Assembly: GCF_001902145.1 (NCBI RefSeq)
Contig: NZ_MRST01000025.1
Location: forward strand, 310,001-374,000
DNA from: Pseudomonas fluorescens
GTDB taxonomy: Bacteria > Pseudomonadota > Gammaproteobacteria > Pseudomonadales > Pseudomonadaceae
Length of the DNA: 64,000 nt
Direction of reading: 5' to 3'
Part shown: positions 16,671-24,500 of the stretch, piece after piece
Layout: every line of letters starts with the position of its first letter
How positions within the stretch are numbered: position 1 is the first letter of the stretch
Position numbers and translations under genes: made by a program
Notes under the pieces: generated by a model
Told to the model about the DNA's origin: nothing
Seen by the model: only the letters and a program-made list of their open reading frames with translations
Databases searched by the model: none

Positions 16671-18482
16671 ATGCCCCATGAAGGCAACCTGTTACAAGCA
16701 GCCGTGGTGTTCCTGTTCGCCGCCGTGCTGGCCGTGCCCCTGGCCAAGCGCCTGCAATTGGGCGCGGTGCTGGGCTATCTGTTTGCCGGTGTCATCATCG
16801 GCCCGTCGGTGCTCGGCCTGATCGGCAACCCGCAAAGCGTGGCGCAGTTCTCTGAACTGGGCGTGGTGCTGTTGCTGTTCATCATCGGCCTGGAGCTGTC
16901 GCCCAAACGCTTGTGGGTGATGCGCAAGGCGGTGTTCGGCGTCGGCCTGGCCCAGGTCCTGCTCACCGGTGTGGTGATGGGCGCGGTCGCGCTATGGCTG
17001 TTTGGCCAGTCGTGGAACAGCGCCATCGTGCTGGGCCTGGGCCTGGCGCTGTCGTCTACGGCGTTTGGCCTGCAAAGCCTGGCCGAACGCAAGGAGCTCA
17101 ACCAACCCCACGGGCGTCTGGCCTTTGCCATCCTGTTGTTCCAGGACATCGCCGCCATCCCGCTGATCGCCATGGTGCCGTTGCTGGCCGGCAGCGATCA
17201 TCCGACCACCGAAGCCCAGGGCCTGCAACATGTGTTGCAGATCCTCGGCAGCATCGCGGTGGTGATCATCGGCGGGCGCTACCTGTTGCGCCCGGTGTTT
17301 CGCATTGTCGCCAAGACCGGCCTGCGCGAAGTGTCCACCGCCACCGCGCTGCTGGTGGTGATCGGCACCGCCTGGCTGATGGAGTTGGTGGGCGTGTCCA
17401 TGGCCCTGGGGGCCTTCCTCGCCGGCCTGCTGCTGGCGGATTCGGAATACCGCCACGAACTGGAATCCCAGATCGAGCCGTTCAAGGGCCTGCTGCTGGG
17501 GCTGTTTTTCATCAGCGTGGGCATGGGCGCCAACCTCAGTTTGCTGCTCAGCACGCCACTGGTGGTGATCGGCCTGACCCTGCTGCTGATCGGCTTGAAA
17601 CTGCCGCTGCTGTACGCCGTCGGGCGGATGGTGGGCGACCTCAATCGCGAAAGTGCCCTGCGCCTGGGCGTGGTGCTGGCGGCGGGGGGTGAGTTCGCCT
17701 TTGTGGTGTTCAAGATCGGTCGCGACCAGGGCCTGTTCGAACCGCAGCTGTACGACGTGCTGGTGCTGACCATCACCCTGTCCATGGCCGTGACTCCGCT
17801 GCTGTTGCTGGTGTGCCCGAAGCTGTTCAAACCCAAGGCCAAGCCGGTGGAAGTGCCCGAGGAATACCGCGCCATCGAAAGCGATGCGCCTCGCGTGGTC
17901 ATCGCCGGCATGGGCCGGATGGGCCAGATCGTGGCGCGAATCCTGCGCGCGCAGAACATCTCGTTCATCGCCCTCGACACCTCGGTGGAAACCATCGAGC
18001 TGACCCGCAGTTTCGGCGGCATGCCGGTGTTCTACGGCGACCCCCAACGCCCGGAAATCCTCCACGCTGCCAAAGTCGATCAAGCGGAATTCTTCGTGAT
18101 CGCCATGGACGACCCGGAGATCAACATCAAGACCGCCGAGCTGGTGCGCAATCTCTACCCGCACATGAAGATCATCGCCCGTGCGCGTAACCGCCAGCAC
18201 GTACACCGCCTGGTGGACCTGGACGCTTCACCGGTGCGCGAAACCTTCTACTCCAGCCTGGAAATGAGCCGCCGTACTCTGGTCGGCCTCGGCTTGAGCC
18301 AGGCCCAGGCCGATGCGCGCATCAACCGCTTCAAGACCCACGACCAGCAGGTACTCGCCGCCCAACACGCGGTATACGACGACGCGGCCAAGGTCATGCA
18401 AACTGCCCAGGAAGCCCGTGCGGAACTGGCGCGTTTGTTTGAAATGGACAGGCTTGACGAGGAATCCTCCGACAAGCTGTGA
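16671..18482 (+). CDS. Monovalent cation:proton antiporter-2 (KefB/KefC type)
   Basis: 603 residues from the ATG at 16671, preceded by GGAG; an ATG 12 bases upstream overlaps that ribosome site and is less likely. Residues 1 to about 380 form a CPA2 antiporter domain with about 12 helices (KRLQLGAVLGYLFAGVIIGP near the start; ALGAFLAGLLLADSEYRHEL in the middle). The C-terminus from about residue 405 is a TrkA-N/RCK nucleotide-binding domain (VVIAGMGRMGQIVARIL). Such proteins exchange K+ (or Na+) for protons in the inner membrane. Specificity and any glutathione gating are not readable. Confidence 0.88.
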   Translation: MPHEGNLLQAAVVFLFAAVLAVPLAKRLQLGAVLGYLFAGVIIGPSVLGLIGNPQSVAQFSELGVVLLLFIIGLELSPKRLWVMRKAVFGVGLAQVLLTGVVMGAVALWLFGQSWNSAIVLGLGLALSSTAFGLQSLAERKELNQPHGRLAFAILLFQDIAAIPLIAMVPLLAGSDHPTTEAQGLQHVLQILGSIAVVIIGGRYLLRPVFRIVAKTGLREVSTATALLVVIGTAWLMELVGVSMALGAFLAGLLLADSEYRHELESQIEPFKGLLLGLFFISVGMGANLSLLLSTPLVVIGLTLLLIGLKLPLLYAVGRMVGDLNRESALRLGVVLAAGGEFAFVVFKIGRDQGLFEPQLYDVLVLTITLSMAVTPLLLLVCPKLFKPKAKPVEVPEEYRAIESDAPRVVIAGMGRMGQIVARILRAQNISFIALDTSVETIELTRSFGGMPVFYGDPQRPEILHAAKVDQAEFFVIAMDDPEINIKTAELVRNLYPHMKIIARARNRQHVHRLVDLDASPVRETFYSSLEMSRRTLVGLGLSQAQADARINRFKTHDQQVLAAQHAVYDDAAKVMQTAQEARAELARLFEMDRLDEESSDKL

Positions 18483-18491
18483 TGGGCTGGG

Positions 18492-18539
18492 TGAACGAAA
18501 TTGCGAATTTTCTGACAGAATACGCCGCAATTTCGTTCA
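18492..18539. promoter_or_regulatory. Perfect 14-bp inverted repeat after the antiporter gene
   Basis: TGAACGAAATTGCG (18492-18505) and CGCAATTTCGTTCA (18526-18539) are perfect complements with a 20-base spacer that includes TTTTCTGACA. It fills the space between the antiporter stop and the ribosome site of the exported-protein gene at 18555. It could be a terminator of the first gene, an operator, or a leader structure of the second. Confidence 0.5.
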
Positions 18540-18554
18540 TCCCCGGAGTGCTTC

Positions 18555-19109
18555 ATGGCCACGTTCACCAAAACCGCAATGCTGCTCGCCCTAGCGCTTA
18601 CCGCCGGCAGCGTGTTCGCTGCCGCCAAGCCCGCCACACAGACAATCTCCACCTTGGGTGGCAAGTTCACCTTCAAACTGCCCAAAGCCTACAGCGCCGA
18701 CACCCTGCCCTCCGGCACGGCGCAAGACGGCACCGCTGACACCCAAGGTACCCTGTACGCCAACTCGACGACGAAAAGTGTGGTGATCGTCGCCGAAACC
18801 GTGCGCAACGATGGGGCAACTATCCAGGATAACGACCCGAAGTTCCTCGACGGCGCCGTGGCTGATTTCGTCAAAGACCAGAGCGCCGCCATGCCCGACT
18901 TCAAGAAACTGGGGGAGAAGAAACTCACCTACAAGAGCCTGGGCCTGCGCCAGGTGGACAGCAGCGCTACCCAAGGCGGTGGCAAGACCTTGAACTCCAC
19001 GTTCCTGGGTGGTTCGGGCAACCATTTGCTGGTGATCCAGGCGATTTCCCGGGCCGATGATGTGAAGGGGCATGCGCAGTTGGTGAAGCAGATTACGGGC
19101 GGCAAGTAA
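18555..19109 (+). CDS. Exported protein of unknown function
   Basis: 184 residues with a signal peptide (TAMLLALALTAGSVFAAA, cleavage near residue 22). The mature part is about 160 residues, soluble and Lys/Thr/Ala rich (QTISTLGGKFTFKLPKAY), without cysteines. It looks like a compact periplasmic beta-rich protein. I do not recognise the family. The start has CCGGAGTGCTTC upstream. It stands alone between the antiporter and a REP pair. Confidence 0.78.
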   Translation: MATFTKTAMLLALALTAGSVFAAAKPATQTISTLGGKFTFKLPKAYSADTLPSGTAQDGTADTQGTLYANSTTKSVVIVAETVRNDGATIQDNDPKFLDGAVADFVKDQSAAMPDFKKLGEKKLTYKSLGLRQVDSSATQGGGKTLNSTFLGGSGNHLLVIQAISRADDVKGHAQLVKQITGGK

Positions 19110-19138
19110 CCCCCCTCTACCAGCGAACACAAAACCAT

Positions 19139-19227
19139 TGTGGGAGCGGGCTTGCTCGCGAATGCGGAGTGTCAGGCACTGACTTGCTGACTGATATGCC
19201 GCATTCGCGAGCAAGCCCGCTCCCACA
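19139..19227. repeat. REPIN (GTGGGAGCGGGCTTGCTCGCGAA class)
   Basis: Two REP arms in inverted orientation, TGTGGGAGCGGGCTTGCTCG and the reverse complement ending in GCCCGCTCCCACA, with a 40-base middle. It lies between the convergent genes at 18555 and 19242. Confidence 0.85.
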
Positions 19228-19241
19228 TTTTCAAGCGCATT

Positions 19242-19958
19242 TCACTTCAGGCTTTTCTCAAGCCAGGCTTTCAAGTCCTGGATTTCCGCCGCGCTGATGG
19301 TGTGATTCATCCCCGGGTATTCATGAAACTCCGGCTTGAGTCCCACCCCCGCCAGCACCTTGTTTGCCTGCGTGGCCGAGCTAAAGGGCAGCGCCTGGTC
19401 CAAGGTGCCATGGCCGATAAAGATCGCCAGCTTGCCCATGGACGCATCAGGTTTCAGCGCAGACCTGAGCACCGGTAGCACGCTGCCACTGAGCGCAGCG
19501 ATACCACGTACCAAGTCAGGTTCACGCAAGGCCACTTCATAGGACATGATCGCACCCTGGCTGAACCCCACCAGGAATACCCGATCACTTTGGGTGTGGT
19601 ACTTGGCGGTGGCCTTGACCACGAAGTCCTTGATCAGCCGGGCGCTGCTGAACAGTTCATCGGTCTCGCCGTTGTACTCAGGCTCATCGGTCTTGGTAAA
19701 CCAGCGATAACCTTGCGGCTCTACCGGCAGCGGCGCGCGCACCGACAGGTAGGTCCAGGTGGACGGCAACGCGTTCTGGATGCCAAACAGATCTTCCTCG
19801 TTGCTGCCAAACCCATGCAAGAAGATCACCAGCGGCTGGTTGCGCGCATCGCCCTGGGTCTGTTCCAGGTAGGACAACGGCAAGTCAGTGTGCAAGCCGG
19901 TGTCGGCATGAGCGGCGCCGGCCAGCAGGGGCAAGACGAGGGCAAGCTGTTTGAGCAT
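19242..19958 (-). CDS. Exported carboxylesterase/phospholipase-type alpha/beta-hydrolase
   Basis: 238 residues with a signal peptide (MLKQLALVLPLLAGAAHA). The catalytic triad of the carboxylesterase-2 (YpfH/EstB) family is visible: Ser133 in GFSQG, Asp187 in HGTLD and His219 in GMNHT, with the oxyanion motif HGFGS at 49-53. It is probably a periplasmic esterase acting on small acyl esters. Downstream of cobF on the same strand, 10 bases apart, so possibly co-transcribed although unrelated in function. Confidence 0.82.
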   Translation of the reverse strand: MLKQLALVLPLLAGAAHADTGLHTDLPLSYLEQTQGDARNQPLVIFLHGFGSNEEDLFGIQNALPSTWTYLSVRAPLPVEPQGYRWFTKTDEPEYNGETDELFSSARLIKDFVVKATAKYHTQSDRVFLVGFSQGAIMSYEVALREPDLVRGIAALSGSVLPVLRSALKPDASMGKLAIFIGHGTLDQALPFSSATQANKVLAGVGLKPEFHEYPGMNHTISAAEIQDLKAWLEKSLK

Positions 19959-19968
19959 CGGGTTTACC

Positions 19969-20724
19969 TCAGGGTTTGCGCAACAAATAGGTGTCCATGA
20001 TCCAGCCGTTTTTCAGGCGCGCCGCCTTGCGTACCCGTTCGATCTCTTCTGCCACGTGCGCCACTTTACCGCTGATCAGGATCTCGTCCGGCGTGCCCAG
20101 GTAGGCGCCCCAGTAAATATCCAGGTCCTGATCCGCCACACTGCGGTAGGAATCTTCGGCGTCGAGCATGACCACCAAAGTATCGGCATCACTCGCCTGC
20201 CCCGCCGCCAACCGGCGCCCAGTGGTGATTTCGATGGACTTGCCAATCCGGTTGAGCGCCACCTTATGCTGCGCCGCCAGGGCTTGCACGCTGGTAATGC
20301 CGGGAATCACTTCAAACTCGAAGACACAGCGACCACTGGCAAGAATCGCCTGCAAGATGCGGATGGTGCTGTCGTACAGCGCCGGGTCGCCCCAGGCCAG
20401 GAACGCCCCCACCTCACCGTCAGCCATTTCTTCGTTGATCATGCGTTCGAAGGTCTGCTGCTTATCGCGGTTGAGGTCTTGCACAGCGGTGGTGTAGTCG
20501 ATTTCACCGCGCACACGCTCCGGGCAGTCGGCCTCGACAAAACGGTAGCCGGGCTCGGTGATGTAGGTGTCGCAGATTTCCCGGCGCAGGTCGATCAGCT
20601 TGTCCTTGCTCTGGCCCTTGTCCATCAGGAAGAACACGTCGGTACGGTTCAGCGCCTTCACGGCCTGCATCGTGATGTAGTCGGGGTTGCCGGCGCCAAT
20701 GCCGATGATCAGGATGCGTTTCAT
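19969..20724 (-). CDS. cobF: Precorrin-6A synthase (deacetylating)
   Basis: 251 residues. The N-terminal tetrapyrrole methylase motif GIGAGNPDYITMQAVKAL and the segment MDKGQSKDKLIDLRREIC are characteristic of CobF, which in the aerobic cobalamin pathway methylates C-1 of precorrin-5 with loss of acetate. Other motifs are LAWGDPALYDSTIRIL and VIPGITSVQALAA, typical of SAM-dependent corrinoid methylases. It is isolated from the rest of the cob genes, as is common in Pseudomonas. The neighbour at 20770 on the same strand is a histidine phosphatase. Confidence 0.9.
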   Translation of the reverse strand: MKRILIIGIGAGNPDYITMQAVKALNRTDVFFLMDKGQSKDKLIDLRREICDTYITEPGYRFVEADCPERVRGEIDYTTAVQDLNRDKQQTFERMINEEMADGEVGAFLAWGDPALYDSTIRILQAILASGRCVFEFEVIPGITSVQALAAQHKVALNRIGKSIEITTGRRLAAGQASDADTLVVMLDAEDSYRSVADQDLDIYWGAYLGTPDEILISGKVAHVAEEIERVRKAARLKNGWIMDTYLLRKP

Positions 20725-20769
20725 GGGTTGCTCTCAGTACGGGCCGTGGATTTTGCCATGATCAACGCA

Positions 20770-21324
20770 TCAGGCGTGAGTTTCCAGGCGCAGGCGCCAG
20801 ACTGCATTGAAACGCAGCTCGGTGCGCGACAGCGGTTCGACATCGATCAGGTAGAACATCGATACTGGAAATTGCATGACGTACAGCATTGCAGCGCGGA
20901 TGACAAAGGGATGTGTAACGGCCACCACATGGCCGGGTTGGCACTCCAGTGACCTCATCCATTCGCCCACGCGCGTGCAAATGTGGTCCACCGACTCGCC
21001 GCCATGGGGGGCGCTGGCGCTGTCGGTGAGCCAAGTCATCAATTCATCGCGATCAAGCTGGGCAGTGTCCTGCCCCTTCCAATGACCAAAATCGCCATCA
21101 CGTAACGCGGCCTCAACCACGGCGTGGTCACCGAACAACGTCGCCGTCTGGCGAGTCCGCGCTTCGGGCCCGCATATCAGGCGCACACTTTTGCGGAACC
21201 GATCCGCCAGTGACAGCCGCGCATTCTGCCAATCCATCAGCAACGATTCGTCATCGGGAAACCGCCCCTGCTTTTGCGAGGGTGTCACGGCATGACACAC
21301 GAGAGTCAATCGGGTTACTTGCAT
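20770..21324 (-). CDS. Histidine phosphatase (phosphoglycerate mutase-like) family protein with altered first motif
   Basis: 184 residues. The family's N-terminal RHG motif is here CHA (TLVCHAVTPSQ), keeping the catalytic His but not the phosphate-binding Arg. Later blocks are present: GPEARTRQTA, GHWKG and the second His in VTHPFVIRA. Its place just upstream of cobF on the same strand suggests a CobC-like (alpha-ribazole phosphatase) or related role, but a degenerate or different activity is possible. Start taken at the ATG at 21324; a GTG 2 codons upstream is an alternative. Confidence 0.7.
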   Translation of the reverse strand: MQVTRLTLVCHAVTPSQKQGRFPDDESLLMDWQNARLSLADRFRKSVRLICGPEARTRQTATLFGDHAVVEAALRDGDFGHWKGQDTAQLDRDELMTWLTDSASAPHGGESVDHICTRVGEWMRSLECQPGHVVAVTHPFVIRAAMLYVMQFPVSMFYLIDVEPLSRTELRFNAVWRLRLETHA

Positions 21325-21380
21325 AGGCACTCACTCTGTTCGGGGACGCGGCGGGGAAAAAACGGCGCCGTATTTCAACC

Positions 21381-21411
21381 TGTCACAACGAACAGGCAAA
21401 GGACTGTGACA
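21381..21411. promoter_or_regulatory. TGTCACA / TGTGACA inverted repeat upstream of the toxin gene
   Basis: TGTCACA (21381-21387) and TGTGACA (21405-21411) are perfect complements spaced by 17 bases, 130 bases before the toxin start. The TGTGA half sites resemble CRP/Vfr or Anr-like boxes, but the spacer is too long for a single such dimer site. Possible regulatory element only. Confidence 0.3.
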
Positions 21412-21540
21412 CATGACGGCTCCCCGCATCGGCGGCTGTAACCCTTCGTATTAAGTGGATACGGAACACCTTCGTACAGAAAAGCCACGAAAATTCGCCA
21501 CAGAAGGCGCGCTTTTTCATAACGATAGACGGAGACTTCC

Positions 21541-24500
21541 ATGACGATCCCGGCAGCCGCGAAGCATGTTCCACCTTCATCTTCGCAACAAACGCCAACA
21601 GACACCTTTGCGTGGCCGATCAATCCGGATGAAAGGCTGCAGTATGACGTTGCTCAGCAGCCGGAAAATCCTGGTCGATCCGAGCCCGTTTCAAGACGCG
21701 CCCCAAGTTCGCCTCAATTTCTGCTCACTCAAGGACAAGTCAGCACGTTGGTGGAAAAGAGTGACGCCGAGCTGGCACAGCAGCTTAGCGCGGCATTGAT
21801 GGGCCAGGTCGCCGAGGAACTCACAACCAACAGACAGTCACTCACCGCTCCGACCCTCACCCAGGTTCCGCCTTTTTCCAGCTTCGGCCAAGCGTGGGCA
21901 CGTTTTAACCAGGCGCTCAGGGCAGAGCCGTTTGCAACCTTTGCCAAAGCCCATCACATCGACCTGTCCAATTTCAGCTGGAACCCCCAAGAGGGAACCA
22001 TGACGTGCATGATCAATGGCTCCCCCAACAGCTTCACGGAGTTCACCCCTGGCTGGTCACAGGCATCGGCGGACGTCGCCGCAGCGGCCAGAGAGCTGGG
22101 CGCCCCGTCGACGACCTGGTTGCGCTACACCGGCGAAAACACGCCTCCCAGTTACCTGGTGGGAGACTTCTACGCTATCGCTAGAACCGAGCTTACGCGT
22201 AATCCGCGTGCCGTGATCGCGGCACTCCAGCACGCCGATACATTCCCCTCCCTGGTCGTCCCCGACGCCCCCCTGCCCCTGGACATCTCGCAACAGACCT
22301 TGCGTGCCAGGCAAGCACAACGCAGCGCGAAGGAGACGATCACCGAAGCCACCTTTGAACGCAGCGGCACACTTGCCGACTCCAGTCGCACACCGACGCC
22401 CGCCGAACGCGTCGAGGCGGCTGATCGGGAAGTGGCACGGGAGTGTGCCAGAATCCTCACGAGGATCGGCTATCAAAGGCGCATCGATGATCAGTCGCTA
22501 ACCTTTTTCCCCTTCTTGAATGTGCCTGACGACTCTACCTACGCACACACACGCGAGGCGTTCGGCAAATGCTTCTCCAGCCCCGCTTTCCTGGCGTTTG
22601 CGAAAGAACATAATCTCGAGGTGTCATCCTTGTTTATCCACTTGCCGACAGGCCAGTTGGAAGGCTACGTACGAAACCCTGACGGCAGCCGTAAATCGAT
22701 TGTTTTTCGCAAGTCGACCTCCCCCCAATGGGCAGCCCTCGAACCCGAAATTTCAAGCGCGGCCCGTAAATATGGGAGAAGCGGCTCGGTCTACGAAGGG
22801 CCCGTTCGTACCCAGCAAGCGCTGGATCTCTCTATGATGCTGGACTTTTACGGCGTGACTCGGGAAACCGGCTCAGAGCAGAAGTGGCTCGAACAAGTCG
22901 CAGGGCTCATCCGCGATGGCTTCCCCTCCTTGAAAAAAAACAACCCTTCTGCTGACACCTTGCGTGGGATTCGCGAACTGCAGCAGGCAACCCTACAAAC
23001 ACTTGCAGGCATCAAAACCACCCCAACGCCTAATGTCGTTCAAGCGACTGCGCCGATATCCACCAACAAGCCGCCCGTCGCCAGCCCTGTGAGCGACATC
23101 GCCCACCGTCTGTTTAACGCAGAGCCCGGGGTGCAGTCGGTCGTATCGGGATTACTCAAGGACGCCATCGATTCCTCATTGAACATTGATGTAGAGCAGT
23201 TGGCGTTCGCCGTTCCCGATCCGGACAATCCAGGTCAATACATTGAAACACCGCTGATGGAAATGATCATCGACCATGTTGCTGGAGGCGCCGCGCCGGT
23301 TTTCGACAGCGCTGGCAAATTCGTCGATACGCGCGCGGACGTCCTCGCCCGTACCGGCAAACCTGCGGGTACTGCACTTCCCATCGATAGATCAGCCCTG
23401 CAGACGGCTCTGAGCGAGTTGCCCGGCAAGCTGAACGAAACGCTTCGAGCGGCAAAGATCAAGTATTGGAATGAACCGCCTTTCAATGAGCCGGCCCCTG
23501 GCCTGAGTGCCGACACAGCGCTCAGTGTCACCCCGATTTACGCTGGAAGTCGGCGGTCAATGCTCGGCCAGCTGCTGCACAGCAACCTGCGCCTGGCCAG
23601 TTTGAAATCTCCAGGTCTCAACGACATACAACGCGAAACACTGGACACGGTGGCAAGGTTTCCCCACGGGCACCTCAACCCCACAGACAACTCCAAGACC
23701 ACCGTTCACTTCATGGTCCGCACTGACCCGGCCAACCCAGACAGCCCGAACTTTCAAACCCCTAACCTGTTCATCGAACGCAAGGCTGGGGATCGCACCC
23801 TCGCAGTGCTGATGTGCGAACCCAGCGCAAAGGTTACCCCTTATGCTTCCCTGGATGCTGCCCAGCAGGCCTGGGAACAGCAAAACCCCGAGGCGCAACA
23901 ACCGACCCGCACTGACAAGCCCAGCCTGAAAGCCTTCGACGCTGATGCGTTCTACCTGCAAGCGAACGTCATGATTAACAACGGGGACGTCAACGCCGAC
24001 ACTGATCCCGCGCTGATCGTGGCGCGACAATCCCAAGAGTCCGGGCTCAAGCGTCCCGAATGGTCGAAAACCGCCTCCGATGCCAATCGCTTTATTTACC
24101 ATGACCTGCTTCTGGAGATGGCGGGCTTCGAGCGCCGCCACAAGGGCAAGAGCTTTGGCAGTGATATCCCCGACATTAGCACTTATATCCAGGATCAGAT
24201 CAAAGCCCTCGACCCTCCACCTTTTCACTATGACATCAAGGATCTGGAAGTAATCTTTCACACTCCCTATGGCGCCCCGGCCAGCGGATTCGGATCAACC
24301 CAAACCACCACCCTGTCCTTCACCGAAACCTTTGTACGCAACCTTTCAGGATTACCAAAAGGCCGGGTAGAGGTGCGTCACAAACCGACGGGCATTCATC
24401 TAGCCAAGCTCGGAAAAGAGGGCGAACTGGGTAAGCTGATTCAGCAAATCGATGCCGGCAAGAACTACCCCGAATTAGTCAGGCGCGAGCTGCTCGACGA

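Noticed and set aside
21331..21540. Cobalamin riboswitch near cobF or the toxin
   Set aside because: No B12-box-like conserved sequence could be seen; only a short TGTCACA/TGTGACA repeat is present.
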